Shown: positions 21,497 to 31,475, numbered from the stretch's first letter. The stretch is DNA of 64,000 nt from Paenibacillus sp. KS-LC4 (GCF_036894955.1 NZ_CP145905.1:317501-381500); one strand, 5' to 3'. The notes: generated by a model from the letters alone, not told the origin. Numbers and translations: made by a program.

Positions 21497-22444
21497 ATGT
21501 ATAAAGCGATTATTATCGGTACGGGTCCTGCGGGACTGACGGCTGCGATTTATTTGGCTCGTGCTAACATGAAGCCGCTAGTTATTGAAGGACCGGAGCC
21601 GGGCGGTCAATTGACGACAACGACGGAGGTAGAGAACTTTCCGGGCTTCCCAGAAGGCATTATGGGTCCAGACTTGATGGCTAATATGCGCAAGCAAGCG
21701 GAGCGTTTCGGCGCAGAGTTTATTACAGGCTGGGTAAACAGCGTGGATACTTCCGCGAGACCGTTCAAGCTGCAAGTAGAAGGCAAGGGCGAATACGTAG
21801 GCGAGTCGCTTATTATTTCGACAGGCGCTTCAGCTAAATACCTAGGCATTCCTGGGGAAAAAGAAAACGTTGGCCGTGGTGTCAGCACTTGCGCCACTTG
21901 CGACGGATTTTTCTTCCGCGGCAAGAAAATCGTTGTAGTTGGCGGCGGAGACTCCGCTATGGAGGAAGCTAGCTTCCTGACTCGCTTCGCAACGAATGTA
22001 GAGCTTGTTAATCGCCGCGATGAGCTGCGTGCTTCCAAGATTATGCAGGACCGCGCACGCGAAAATGAAAAAATCGACTGGAGCCTAAACCGTACGCCAG
22101 TTGAGGTTGTAGCTGGGCCAATGGGCGTTACTGGTCTTAAAGTGCGCAACAATGAAACAGGCAGTGAAGAAATCATTGAGACGCACGGTATTTTCATAGC
22201 GATCGGACATACGCCAAACACCGCCTTCCTCAATGGACAAATTGATACCGATGAGCATGGCTACATTAAAGTGAAGCCGGGCACTTCCGAGACGAACGTC
22301 CCGGGTATTTTCGCTTGCGGCGACGTGCAGGATAGCAAATATCGCCAAGCGATTACCGCTGCTGGCAGTGGCTGTATGGCGGCGCTTGACTGCGAGCGTT
22401 TCCTTGAAGGCAGCATGACGCATGACTGGAGCCAATCTCTGTAA
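21497..22444 (+). CDS. trxB: Thioredoxin-disulfide reductase
   Basis: NADPH- and FAD-dependent reductase of thioredoxin, cytoplasmic, 315 residues. FAD-binding GTGPAGLTAAIYLARA is at the N-terminus, the redox pair CATC is at about residues 132-135, and the NADPH-binding VGGGDSAMEEA follows. The C-terminal FACGDVQDSKYRQ motif binds FAD. The ATG at 21497 has GGAGGG upstream; longer versions run into the TPR gene. It follows that gene by 61 bases. Confidence 0.95.
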   Translation: MYKAIIIGTGPAGLTAAIYLARANMKPLVIEGPEPGGQLTTTTEVENFPGFPEGIMGPDLMANMRKQAERFGAEFITGWVNSVDTSARPFKLQVEGKGEYVGESLIISTGASAKYLGIPGEKENVGRGVSTCATCDGFFFRGKKIVVVGGGDSAMEEASFLTRFATNVELVNRRDELRASKIMQDRARENEKIDWSLNRTPVEVVAGPMGVTGLKVRNNETGSEEIIETHGIFIAIGHTPNTAFLNGQIDTDEHGYIKVKPGTSETNVPGIFACGDVQDSKYRQAITAAGSGCMAALDCERFLEGSMTHDWSQSL

Positions 22445-22457
22445 GCTTAAATTAAAG

Positions 22458-22509
22458 CACAGCAAATAACCCTTTGCCGGATAAATAAGGCAAAGGGTTA
22501 TTTGCTGTG
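22458..22509. terminator. Long palindromic terminator between trxB and glpP
   Basis: A perfect 21-bp stem (arm CACAGCAAATAACCCTTTGC and complement) around GGATAAATAAG, between two converging genes. T-rich sequence on the reverse strand (CTTTAATTT) suits glpP termination better than trxB termination. Confidence 0.8.
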
Positions 22510-22609
22510 TGATCATTTGTCTGAACCGTACCCTAGAGCAAAAGAACGAAGCTCAAGCATATGCTGGTAGTACAAATGGAGCCGAGCGCTATTGAACTGC
22601 TAAATAAAG

Positions 22610-23176
22610 CTATTGGTTCTTAGAAGCGAAGTGCGTCCACAGCTCGCTGCGCGAGGTGGTCACTGCTGAAGCGCCAGCCGCAATCGCATTTTCAACATCT
22701 GCTACAGTACGAATCAGTCCGCCAGCAAAAATCGGGATGCCCGTCCGCTCGAAAACCTCGCGAATCATGTGCGGCATGACGCCTGGCAGCACCTCAATAT
22801 AGTCAGGCTTCGTGCGCTCCAGCAGCACATAGCTTTTCTCCAATGCGTGCGTGTCCAGCAGGAACAAGCGCTGTATCGCAATGAGGTCGTTTTTCTTTGC
22901 GGTACTAATTACGGCGCTGCGCGTAGAAATAAGCCCGGCCGGGCGAATCATCTGGCACAAATATTCGGCGGCGTATTCGTCATTTTTGAGACCGCCAATT
23001 AAATCGGCGTGGAGCAGAATTTTTTTGCCATGGGCATTGGCCAGCTCAAAAATGCTCTTCAATTGGCTGATATGCGTCTCCAGCAGCACGATATAGGAGA
23101 AGTCAGAAGTCATCAGCTTTTCCAAATCCTTTGTTTTTCTTGGAGCAGGCAATATTTGCTGGTTGTGAAAGGGCAA
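22610..23176 (-). CDS. glpP: Glycerol-3-phosphate-responsive antiterminator
   Basis: A 188-residue GlpP-family protein. In B. subtilis GlpP binds leader RNA of glp operons in the presence of glycerol 3-phosphate and prevents termination. Family segments visible are ILPAPRKTKDLEKL, LHADLIGGL, STRSAVISTAKK and GIPIFAGGLIRT, in a TIM-barrel-like order. The start is a TTG at 23176 with GGAGG 9 bases upstream; no ATG is available nearby. The glp genes it would control are not in the window, so its target lies elsewhere. Confidence 0.88.
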   Translation of the reverse strand: MPFHNQQILPAPRKTKDLEKLMTSDFSYIVLLETHISQLKSIFELANAHGKKILLHADLIGGLKNDEYAAEYLCQMIRPAGLISTRSAVISTAKKNDLIAIQRLFLLDTHALEKSYVLLERTKPDYIEVLPGVMPHMIREVFERTGIPIFAGGLIRTVADVENAIAAGASAVTTSRSELWTHFASKNQ

Positions 23177-23336
23177 GGATGAATACCTCCTTCTCGCGGA
23201 TGTGAATTATGGATATATGGGTTGGACTCAAGCTTGCAAATCCAGCGGCAGCAAGGAGCTTCCCGCCTTGACCAGAGGGAGGAGCTTCGCTTATAGTGGA
23301 CAGAGAAGATTAACATATTAATGAGGTGGACTGCAA

Positions 23337-24287
23337 ATGTCTCAAAAGATTTACGTTGGAATCGATGTTGGCGGAACGGCAATTAAGGTCGGATTGTGCA
23401 ACGAGAACGGGGATTTGCTTCATACGTATGAAGGTCCCACAGAAACGAGTAAAGGTACGGATGTCATCCTTGAAAATATTGCCACTTATGCGCGTGCCAT
23501 CGTCGCTGAATCTTCCTATGAATGGGAGCAGGTTGGCGGCGTAGGCGTTGGAATAGCCGGTTTCTTGGACATTCCGACGGGCTATATTAAGTTCGCGCCG
23601 AATTTGAAGATTCGCGACGTAAATTTGAAAGATTATTTGGAAGCCAAGCTTGCAACTAAAGTGCTGGTTAACAATGATGCTAACGTGGCAGCGCTGGGTG
23701 AAGCCTGGGCTGGCGCAGGGAAGGGCATCGATCACTGCGTATGCTATACGCTTGGTACGGGCGTAGGCGGCGGTATTATTATCGGCGGCAAAATCGTCGA
23801 AGGTTTTGCGGGTATGGCTGGCGAGCTTGGACATATTGCAATTGTGCCGGACCTGGAAGCCATTCAGTGCGGCTGCGGCAAAATGGGCTGCTTGGAAACT
23901 GTATCCTCTGCAACGGGCATTATCCGTATGGCAAAGGATGCCGTGGAGCGTGGCGATCGTACGACGCTTGCTCAAGTGACGGACATTATGGCGAAGGACG
24001 TTATTGATGCAGCAAAAGCTGGAGATGAAGTGGCTATACGCATTGTAAGCCGCGCTGCGTATTATTTGGGACGCTCGATGGCGCTCATGGCCGTCGTGCT
24101 GAATCCGGAATGCTTCATTATTGGCGGGGGCGTATCCAAGGCCGGCGATTTTCTGTTCGATCAAATTCGCGAAGTATTCGAGAAGTATACACAGAAAGAA
24201 GCGCAGGATGGCGTGAAAATCATCCCTGCTACGCTCGGCAACAATGCAGGTGTCGTTGGCGCTGCTGGATTGATTTTGCGCTCGTAG
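23337..24287 (+). CDS. glcK: ROK-family glucokinase
   Basis: Cytoplasmic ATP-dependent glucose kinase, 316 residues. It has the N-terminal phosphate-binding GIDVGGTAIKVG, the ROK region NNDANVAALGEAW with the catalytic Asp, GELGHIAI, and the zinc-binding cluster CGCGKMGCLE. GAGGTGG lies before the ATG. It is followed by rapZ-yvcK-whiA, genes that themselves link carbon metabolism and wall synthesis. N-acetylglucosamine or mannose kinase activity cannot be excluded from sequence alone. Confidence 0.88.
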   Translation: MSQKIYVGIDVGGTAIKVGLCNENGDLLHTYEGPTETSKGTDVILENIATYARAIVAESSYEWEQVGGVGVGIAGFLDIPTGYIKFAPNLKIRDVNLKDYLEAKLATKVLVNNDANVAALGEAWAGAGKGIDHCVCYTLGTGVGGGIIIGGKIVEGFAGMAGELGHIAIVPDLEAIQCGCGKMGCLETVSSATGIIRMAKDAVERGDRTTLAQVTDIMAKDVIDAAKAGDEVAIRIVSRAAYYLGRSMALMAVVLNPECFIIGGGVSKAGDFLFDQIREVFEKYTQKEAQDGVKIIPATLGNNAGVVGAAGLILRS

Positions 24288-24340
24288 CGATAACATAGGA
24301 TAACAGGGACATTTTCCCCGCTTGTGAGGAGGAGAAGAAG

Positions 24341-25228
24341 ATGGAGACGGCAGCAGCACTAGCGAAGCTTGTTATTATTACAGGGATGTCAGGTGCGGGC
24401 AAAACGATTGCTGTACAAAGTCTGGAGGATCTTGGCTTCTTCTGCGTCGATAATTTGCCCCCAGTACTTATCCCGAAGTTTGCTGAGCTGATTGAGCAAT
24501 CAAACGGGAAAATCGGCAAGGTTGCATTGGTTATTGACTTGCGCGGCAGGGAGTTTTTCACAGCTTTAGCGGAGTCTTTAAGTTATATTAAAGACCATTC
24601 TACCATAAGCTGTGAGATACTGTTCCTGGATGCGACGGATGGCGTGCTTGTTCAACGCTATAAGGAAAGCCGCCGTCGCCACCCGCTTGTGCCCGATGGC
24701 TTGCCGCTGGACGGCATTAAGCTGGAACGCAGAATGCTGGAGGATCTGAAGGGGTCTGCTTCGTTGGTTATTGATACGAGCAGCATCAAGCCCGCGCAGT
24801 TGAAGGAGCGCATCATTTCCAAGTTCACGAACCTGGAGCAAAACAACTTATCAGTCAATGTCATTTCCTTCGGCTTCAAATATGGCATTCCGATTGATGC
24901 AGATTTAATTTATGATGTCCGTTTTTTACCTAATCCTCATTATATAGAGCATCTGCGCCCAAATACCGGTCAGACGCCAGAGGTTTATGAATATGTGATG
25001 AAATGGCCGGAAACGCAGGCGTTTCTGGCTAAGCTGGTTGACATGCTCCAGTTCCTTCTTCCACTTTATCATAAGGAAGGGAAGAGCCAGGTCGTTATCG
25101 GCATTGGCTGCACCGGAGGAAAACACCGCTCGGTGGCGATTTCGGAATACTTGGGCCGTGTGCTGGGGAGCAGCGATACGGAACGGGTACGCGTCAGCCA
25201 TCGCGATTCCGACCGCGACAAGCATTAA
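24341..25228 (+). CDS. rapZ: RNase adapter/nucleotide-binding protein RapZ (YvcJ)
   Basis: P-loop protein of 295 residues. Walker A is GMSGAGKT near residue 17. The C-terminal domain contains [16 protein letters not shown], typical of RapZ/YvcJ. In E. coli RapZ guides RNase E to sRNAs that regulate GlmS; in B. subtilis YvcJ binds GTP and affects competence. It opens the conserved rapZ-yvcK-whiA block; GAGGAGGAG precedes the start, and 12 bases separate it from yvcK. Confidence 0.92.
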   Translation: METAAALAKLVIITGMSGAGKTIAVQSLEDLGFFCVDNLPPVLIPKFAELIEQSNGKIGKVALVIDLRGREFFTALAESLSYIKDHSTISCEILFLDATDGVLVQRYKESRRRHPLVPDGLPLDGIKLERRMLEDLKGSASLVIDTSSIKPAQLKERIISKFTNLEQNNLSVNVISFGFKYGIPIDADLIYDVRFLPNPHYIEHLRPNTGQTPEVYEYVMKWPETQAFLAKLVDMLQFLLPLYHKEGKSQVVIGIGCTGGKHRSVAISEYLGRVLGSSDTERVRVSHRDSDRDKH

Positions 25229-25240
25229 CGGAGGGAACAT

Positions 25241-26227
25241 ATGCAGAACAGGCACAAAATAGGAGCGCCCCCCAAGATCGTGGTCATTGGCGGAGGTACA
25301 GGATTATCCGTTATGCTGCGCGGGCTTAAGGAAAAGCCTATGGATATTACAGCCATCGTCACAGTTGCTGATGATGGCGGCAGCTCCGGTGTGCTGCGCA
25401 ATGAGCTGCAAATTCCGCCTCCAGGCGATGTTCGCAATGTGCTGATGGCGCTTGCTGATACCGAGCCGCTGCTCGCAGAGGTGCTGCAATACCGATTCAA
25501 TTCAGGTACAGGGCTTGCCGGGCATAGCCTCGGCAATTTAATGCTGGCTGCTATGGCTGACATCACGGGCGATTTTGTGACGGGCGTACGCGAGCTGAGC
25601 AGGGTACTGGCGGTACGCGGACGGGTTTTGCCTGCCGCAGCCCAGGCCATTGTGCTTAAGGCGGAAATGGCCGACGGCTCGATCGTCATTGGCGAGTCGA
25701 TGATTCCAAAGGCGGGTCAAGCGATTAAACGTGTATTTATTGATACGGAGAATGCGCACGCGTTGCCGGAAGCGGTCAAAGCGATTGAGCAAGCAGATGC
25801 CATCTTAATTGGGCCGGGAAGCTTGTATACGAGTATTATGCCGAATTTGATTGTTCCGATGCTTGCACAAGCGATTACGGAGTCTTGCGCCGTCAAGCTG
25901 TTTGTATGCAATGTGATGACGCAGCCGGGTGAGACGGACAATTATACGGTATCGGATCATATGAATGCGATTGAGGCCCACATCGGCCTGCAATTATTCG
26001 ATTATGTCATTGTGAACAATGGTGAAATTTCACCGCAAGTGGAAGCCAAATATGCAGAGATGGGCGCAAAGCCCGTCGCTATTGATTTGGAAGCTATTCG
26101 CAGCAAGGGCTGCGAGATTATTGCGGATCGTTTTGTTTTATTCCAGACGTTTCTAAGGCATGATGCCGAGCGTCTAAGCCATCATATTTATAAGCTAGTG
26201 GAAAACTGGATAATTAGAAAGAGGTGA
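25241..26227 (+). CDS. yvcK: YvcK-family gluconeogenesis/cell-shape factor
   Basis: CofD/YvcK-type Rossmann protein of 328 residues that binds UDP-sugars; in B. subtilis it is needed for growth on gluconeogenic carbon and for proper PBP1 localisation. Visible motifs: VIGGGTGLSVMLRGLK, VADDGGSSGVLR, PGDVRNVLMAL and GPGSLYTSI. AACGGAGGG precedes the ATG. Six bases separate it from whiA. Confidence 0.93.
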   Translation: MQNRHKIGAPPKIVVIGGGTGLSVMLRGLKEKPMDITAIVTVADDGGSSGVLRNELQIPPPGDVRNVLMALADTEPLLAEVLQYRFNSGTGLAGHSLGNLMLAAMADITGDFVTGVRELSRVLAVRGRVLPAAAQAIVLKAEMADGSIVIGESMIPKAGQAIKRVFIDTENAHALPEAVKAIEQADAILIGPGSLYTSIMPNLIVPMLAQAITESCAVKLFVCNVMTQPGETDNYTVSDHMNAIEAHIGLQLFDYVIVNNGEISPQVEAKYAEMGAKPVAIDLEAIRSKGCEIIADRFVLFQTFLRHDAERLSHHIYKLVENWIIRKR

Positions 26228-26233
26228 CAAACC

Positions 26234-27163
26234 ATGTCGTTTGCGGCACAAACAAAAAAGGAACTCACGCTTATTGAAGCGGATTCCTGCTGTGAGCTTG
26301 CAGAGCTATCCGCGCTCATTCGGATGAATGGTTCTGTCAGCTTATCCAGCCGCAAAGTCATTTTGGACATCTCAACAGAAAATGCTGCAATAGCCCGTCG
26401 TATTTATTCTCTGGTCAAAAAGCACTTTGAGGTACACACCGAGCTGTTGGTTCGGAAAAAAATGCGGCTGAAAAAGAACAATGTGTATATCGTACGTATA
26501 CCAACAATGGTACAATCTATATTAAGCAAGCTTCATATCGTTTCAGAGGGCTTCGTATTCAACTCCGGAATTGATAAGGCGATGATTAAGAAATCGTGCT
26601 GCAAACGTTCCTATTTGCGTGGCGCATTCCTTGCTGGAGGTTCAGTGAATAACCCTGAGGGCTCCTCGTACCATTTGGAAATCTCTTCGATGTATGAGGA
26701 GTATTGCGGCTCATTAGTGGAGCTGGCCAATAAGTTCGAGCTGAATGCCCGCTGCATCGAGCGGAAGAAAGGTTTTATTTTTTACATTAAGGAAGGCGAG
26801 AAAATTATTGAGTTGCTGAATATTATTGGCGCTCATCAGGCGCTGTTTAAATTCGAGGATGTTCGAATTATGCGCGACATGCGCAATTCCGTTAATCGAA
26901 TCGTCAATTGCGAGACAGCGAACCTGAACAAGACCATCGGCGCTTCCGTGCGGCAGATTGATAATATCAAATTGCTGGACCGCGAGCTAGGGCTTGAAAA
27001 CTTGCCGGATAAGCTCAAGGAAGTCGCTGAAATCCGCTTGCAGCATCCCGATCTGAACCTGAAGGAAGTTGGAGAACTGCTCAAAGGGTCAGTGAGCAAG
27101 TCAGGCGTAAACCACAGGCTTCGCAAAATTGACGAACTTGCTGAAAAAATACGCAACGGCTAA
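26234..27163 (+). CDS. whiA: Sporulation/cell-division regulator WhiA
   Basis: 309 residues: N-terminal LAGLIDADG-like fold without nuclease function ([14 protein letters not shown]) and a C-terminal helix-turn-helix ([23 protein letters not shown], residues about 270-300). In Bacilli it affects chromosome segregation and cell division; in Streptomyces it controls sporulation. It ends the rapZ-yvcK-whiA block with GAGGTGA before the ATG. Confidence 0.94.
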   Translation: MSFAAQTKKELTLIEADSCCELAELSALIRMNGSVSLSSRKVILDISTENAAIARRIYSLVKKHFEVHTELLVRKKMRLKKNNVYIVRIPTMVQSILSKLHIVSEGFVFNSGIDKAMIKKSCCKRSYLRGAFLAGGSVNNPEGSSYHLEISSMYEEYCGSLVELANKFELNARCIERKKGFIFYIKEGEKIIELLNIIGAHQALFKFEDVRIMRDMRNSVNRIVNCETANLNKTIGASVRQIDNIKLLDRELGLENLPDKLKEVAEIRLQHPDLNLKEVGELLKGSVSKSGVNHRLRKIDELAEKIRNG

Positions 27164-27260
27164 ACTTTTAACTTCATGTTTCCGATGGTATAATGATACA
27201 ATGAGTTTAAAATTATCGGCATAATTAAGGATTGAATAAGATATAGGGGGTATGGTTTCC

Positions 27261-27530
27261 ATGACAAGGCTTCCGGTTGTCGTTCGACTAAAAACGGGTC
27301 TTCATGCAAGACCAGCAGCATTATTCGTACAAGAAGCTAATAAATTTTCATCTGAAGTATTTGTCGAGAAAGACGACAAGAAAGTGAATGCCAAATCGAT
27401 TATGGGAATTATGAGCTTGGCAATCAGCTCGGGCACTGAAGTTTTCATTAGTGCGGAAGGTTCGGACGCAGAACAGGCTGTAAACGCTTTAGCTGCATTA
27501 GTCAGCAAGGAAGAGCTCGAGAACCAATAA
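27261..27530 (+). CDS. HPr-family phosphocarrier protein at the crh position
   Basis: 89-residue HPr fold. Both regulatory residues are present: His15 (TGLHARPAAL) and Ser46 (NAKSIMGIMSL). B. subtilis Crh, encoded at this place behind whiA, has Gln instead of His15 and cannot carry PTS phosphate; this protein could. Ser46 would be the target of HprK (7844). I start at the ATG at 27261 because GGGGG is 10 bases upstream; the ATG at 27252 is too close to it. Confidence 0.88.
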   Translation: MTRLPVVVRLKTGLHARPAALFVQEANKFSSEVFVEKDDKKVNAKSIMGIMSLAISSGTEVFISAEGSDAEQAVNALAALVSKEELENQ

Positions 27531-27585
27531 AAAGCCGTATGCAGCAGAGACTCGTCTGCTCGTAACCATATCTGTTGGCTATGCC

Positions 27586-27621
27586 GCCTTTTGGATCAGA
27601 TTGATCCAGGGGCGGTTTTTT
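27586..27621 (+). terminator. Terminator after the HPr-family gene
   Basis: Stem GCCGCC...GGATCA/TGATCC...GGCGG followed by seven T, 55 bases past the stop. Confidence 0.8.
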
Positions 27622-27653
27622 TGCGTGATACGCATACTGAAATAGAAGCTCAT

Positions 27654-27697
27654 AACAAAACAAACCCGATTCGCCTGAACCGGGTTTGTTTTGTTTA
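27654..27697. terminator. Bidirectional terminator, mainly for clpP
   Basis: AACAAAACAAACCCG pairs perfectly with CGGGTTTGTTTTGTT around a 12-base loop. It lies 26 bases past the clpP stop on the reverse strand, with T-rich sequence in the proper place for both directions. Confidence 0.85.
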
Positions 27698-27722
27698 TAC
27701 ACCCATAGGATTAATGGATGAT

Positions 27723-28304
27723 TTAGATTTTCTCAATAACCTTGTCAACGAGACCATATTCACAAGCCTCTGCTGCACTCATGAAATAATCGCGATCGGT
27801 GTCTTTCTCCACGCGCTCAAGCGGTTGGCCTGTGCGCTCGGATAGGATGCCGTTCAGGTGATCGCGCATTTTGATAATGCGGCGAGCACGAATCTCGATG
27901 TCGCTCGCTTGGCCTTCAGCGCCGCCCAGCGGCTGGTGAATCATAACCTCGCTGTTCGGAAGTGCGTAACGCTTGCCTTTGGCGCCTGCTGCAAGCAGGA
28001 AAGCGCCCATCGACGCTGCCATACCTACACAGATGGTAGATACGTCAGGCTTGATGTATTGCATCGTATCATAGATAGCCATACCCGAGGTAATCGAACC
28101 GCCAGGGCTGTTAATGTAAAGGGAGATGTCTTTCTCAGGGTCATCTGCTGTCAGGAACAGCATCTGTGCGATGATGGAGTTGGCTACAACGTCATTGACG
28201 CCCGAGCCCAAGAAGATAATACGATCCTTCAATAACCGGGAATAGATGTCATAGGAGCGCTCTCCGCGATTAGTTTGCTCAATAACCATAGGAACGAAAT
28301 TCAT
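27723..28304 (-). CDS. clpP: ATP-dependent Clp protease proteolytic subunit
   Basis: Serine peptidase of 193 residues that forms the tetradecameric ClpP barrel and works with ClpX or ClpC. The catalytic Ser is in [11 protein letters not shown] (near residue 98), His in VMIHQPLGG and Asp in [10 protein letters not shown]. The start at 28304 ([10 protein letters not shown]) has GGAGG upstream; the longer reading of ten more residues would overlap that site. It stands alone between terminators. Confidence 0.95.
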   Translation of the reverse strand: MNFVPMVIEQTNRGERSYDIYSRLLKDRIIFLGSGVNDVVANSIIAQMLFLTADDPEKDISLYINSPGGSITSGMAIYDTMQYIKPDVSTICVGMAASMGAFLLAAGAKGKRYALPNSEVMIHQPLGGAEGQASDIEIRARRIIKMRDHLNGILSERTGQPLERVEKDTDRDYFMSAAEACEYGLVDKVIEKI

Positions 28305-28444
28305 ATCCTGTAAACCTCCTCCGAAAAATAACAAGATTGATATTGCCGTAACAACATAATAGCGGATAAAAAGTTAAAAGTCAAAGATAGTCAGACAAAT
28401 CAGATTTTTCTCAGGCACCAGCCATTTCATAGCTGAAAAATGAA

Positions 28445-28478
28445 ATAAAAAAACCACCCTTTCATCAGGGTGGCCACA
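28445..28478 (-). terminator. Terminator of tRNA-Arg
   Basis: On the reverse strand CCACCCTGATGAAAGGGTGG forms a stem-loop followed by seven T. It lies about 60 bases past the tRNA-Arg gene. Confidence 0.8.
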
Positions 28479-28534
28479 TTGTCGGCATCATAAACGCCTA
28501 TTGCTTGCTGTAAGCTGGTATCAGTCAATCAGAA

Positions 28535-28606
28535 CGCGCCCGCTAGGAATCGAACCTAGATCTCAGGCTCCGGAGGCCTACGTCATATCCATTGGACCAC
28601 GGGCGC
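28535..28606 (-). tRNA. tRNA-Arg (CCG)
   Basis: Reverse-strand cloverleaf of 72 bases, acceptor GCGCCCG/CGGGCGC, anticodon loop CTCCGGA (CCG). The CCA end is not encoded, unlike the seven tRNAs behind the rRNA operon. Its place upstream of cggR matches B. subtilis. Confidence 0.93.
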
Positions 28607-28725
28607 ATGTATAAAAGTAACAGCAAGATTTAGTATAGGTTAAATACGTATAGAAATCAAGCCAGCTAACAAAAATAAATTTGAAAAAAACGTGTCAGTA
28701 AACGGTTTCATATGAAATTGTTGAC

Positions 28726-28754
28726 TTGAAATGTGAGATCAAGTTCGGTAAAAT
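28726..28754 (+). promoter_or_regulatory. Promoter of the cggR-gapA operon
   Basis: TTGAAA (28726-28731), 17-base spacer, TAAAAT (28749-28754). An overlapping TTGACT at 28721 is too far from the -10. Confidence 0.75.
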
Positions 28755-28756
28755 AG

Positions 28757-28798
28757 AGGTGGGACTTAAAACGGGAGTGTGGGACGTTTCATGTCCAC
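28757..28798 (+). promoter_or_regulatory. CggR operator
   Basis: Two GGGAC half-sites (28761 and 28781), the second paired with TGTCC at 28792, agree with the published B. subtilis CggR pattern CGGGAC-N6-TGTC repeated twice. It starts right after the -10 box, so bound CggR would block the polymerase; fructose 1,6-bisphosphate relieves this in B. subtilis. Confidence 0.75.
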
Positions 28799-28857
28799 CG
28801 CAATGCTTGAGTATCAGTTTCGCTTAACTTAGTACGGGTGGAGTGAATAATTAGAAG

Positions 28858-29895
28858 ATGCGCCAAATGATTGAATTGCAGCAGCAGCTTCTGCCAGATT
28901 TGCTCGACGTGATGAGGAAGCGCTACAGGATACTGCACCAGGTTATGCTCTCTGATCTCATCGGCCGCAGAACGCTTGCGACAACGCTTGGTATGACGGA
29001 GAGGGTGCTGCGAGCAGAAACAGACTTTCTAAAGTCACAGGGCTTGCTTGAAATCCATGCTTCCGGCATGAGGATCAGCGAACCTGGCAAAGAACTGCTT
29101 GAACAGTTTGAGCCTTTTGTGCCGACGATTTTCGGCTTGTCTGAGCTTGAGGAGAAGATCAGAAGTTTTTTTGGCCTTAGTCAGGTTGTAGTTGTGGCTG
29201 GCGACTCTGATGTATCCGCACAGACGAAGCGGGAGCTTGGCAGAGCAGGAGGACAGGTGCTGCGTAAAGCGATGGAGCAAGGCGATGTCATTGCCGTTAC
29301 AGGCGGGACGACGACGGCTCAGGTAGCGAATCAGCTTTCGGCTGTGGCGCCGCTCAAAACCAATTGGTTCGTGCCAGCAAGAGGCGGACTTGGCGAAAGC
29401 GTCGACTATCAGGCGAATACGATTGCTTCCACCATGGCGAAGCGAACAGGTGCCAATTATCGGCTGCTTCACGTTCCTGACCATCTTGGAGAGGAAGCTT
29501 ATGCTCCCATTATGCAGGAACCGAATATCCAGGACATTATAGAGGTGATCCGCAGGGCGCGTATTGTCGTGCACGGCATCGGAGACGCTATGGTGATGGC
29601 TCGGCGCAGGAAGCTTGATGAGGCGACGATGCAGGGTATTGAAGCGGAGGGCGCGCTTGCAGAAGCCTACGGTTTTTATTTTGACCGCAGAGGGCAGGTC
29701 GTCCACAAGATGCCGACGGTAGGATTACGGCTCGAGGATATTGTTAAGACTGAAGTTGTTATCGGAGTAGCTGGAGGCAAAAGCAAAGGCGAAGCGATCG
29801 CAGCAGTGATGCGCTTTGGACACAATGATGTTTTAGTTACCGATGAGGCTGCCGCATTAGAAATCATTGCAATAATCGAAGAATCGGATCCATAA
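28858..29895 (+). CDS. cggR: Central glycolytic genes regulator CggR
   Basis: SorC-family repressor of 345 residues. The N-terminal winged helix-turn-helix is at about residues 25-75 (IGRRTLATTLGMTERVLRAE). The sugar-binding domain has VTGGTTTAQVANQLS and VHGIGDAMVMARRR. In B. subtilis it represses its own operon (gapA, pgk, tpi, pgm, eno) unless fructose 1,6-bisphosphate is bound; the same genes follow here. The start codon is the ATG at 28858; the GGTGGAG upstream is 13 bases away, a little far, and GAAG is closer. Confidence 0.92.
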   Translation: MRQMIELQQQLLPDLLDVMRKRYRILHQVMLSDLIGRRTLATTLGMTERVLRAETDFLKSQGLLEIHASGMRISEPGKELLEQFEPFVPTIFGLSELEEKIRSFFGLSQVVVVAGDSDVSAQTKRELGRAGGQVLRKAMEQGDVIAVTGGTTTAQVANQLSAVAPLKTNWFVPARGGLGESVDYQANTIASTMAKRTGANYRLLHVPDHLGEEAYAPIMQEPNIQDIIEVIRRARIVVHGIGDAMVMARRRKLDEATMQGIEAEGALAEAYGFYFDRRGQVVHKMPTVGLRLEDIVKTEVVIGVAGGKSKGEAIAAVMRFGHNDVLVTDEAAALEIIAIIEESDP

Positions 29896-30000
29896 TCATA
29901 TTTTTGGCAAGTGATCTTGATGCTTCGCGCCGGGCGAGACAATGGCACTCGGCATGCGAAATGTCTTGAAATATATTTTTTTATCCCAAACACACTTTAG

Positions 30001-31017
<1,017 letters not shown>

Positions 31018-31047
31018 GAGCAAGGGAAATATCCCCCACAATTACAT

Positions 31048-31227
31048 GGAACGCTTTACGTCCCAGGCCGGTCTTGCACCGGCTGCGGGATACGCTTAAT
31101 CCGCGGCGCTCCCGGGGCATCGTATGCGATTCAAGCGAAACCTTAACGGGGCGCGATTTTGTCTTCACGACAAAGCGCGCCTTCAGGTTCGCGACCCTTT
31201 GGGCCGCGCGCCAAGAGGGAGCGTTCC
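31048..31227 (+). ncRNA. Candidate structured RNA/attenuator between gapA and pgk
   Basis: A 180-base GC-rich stretch closed by an 8-bp stem: GGAACGCT (31048-31055) pairs with AGCGTTCC (31220-31227). Inside are several stems, such as GCCGG/CCGGC near 31068, ATCG/CGAT near 31119, and GGCGCG-ATTTTGTC with GACAAA-GCGCGCC near 31150-31180. The right arm AGCGTTCC is also the left arm of the following terminator, so the two folds exclude each other, as in riboswitches and attenuators. I recognise no known class. A 66-codon ORF in this stretch lacks a ribosome site and is rejected. The function is inferred only from base pairing. Confidence 0.45.
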
Positions 31228-31259
31228 TTCTTTTGATAAAGAGGGAACGCTTCTTTTTG
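31220..31259 (+). terminator. Terminator after gapA
   Basis: AGCGTTCCTTCTTT pairs with AAAGAGGGAACGCT (one G-T pair) around TGAT, followed by TCTTTTTG. It would end part of the transcripts after gapA, as known for B. subtilis gapA. Confidence 0.85.
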
Positions 31260-31271
31260 TTTGAATATAGC

Positions 31272-31436
31272 TAGGGCATGTCTGAAAACCCGTTCAGTGG
31301 CCCCTTTCACCGCCTTTCCGCCCCCTGCATCGTTCCGTTTGTTTGACGTACCCCCGGTACGCCTTCACAAACGCGCCTTGCATGGAACGAAAATTCGGCA
31401 AAATTGGCTGCCCTCAGAGTTCTCAGACACGCCCTA
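31272..31436. repeat. Palindromic (MITE-like) repeat element between gapA and pgk
   Basis: A 165-base element with 18-base inverted ends: TAGGGCATGTCTGAAAAC and, on the other strand, TAGGGCGTGTCTGAGAAC (16 of 18 identical). The interior is also roughly palindromic around GGTACC-like GTACCCCCGGTAC (31349-31361). It has no coding capacity. Such short palindromic elements are spread by a transposase in trans; a duplicated target site is not clear. Confidence 0.55.
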
Positions 31437-31475
31437 ATAACAAGCTTTGCACGCTAAAATCAGGAGGTTACATTC

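Noticed and set aside
31074..31274. 66-codon forward ORF between gapA and pgk
   Set aside because: No ribosome site; overlaps the structured region and terminator.
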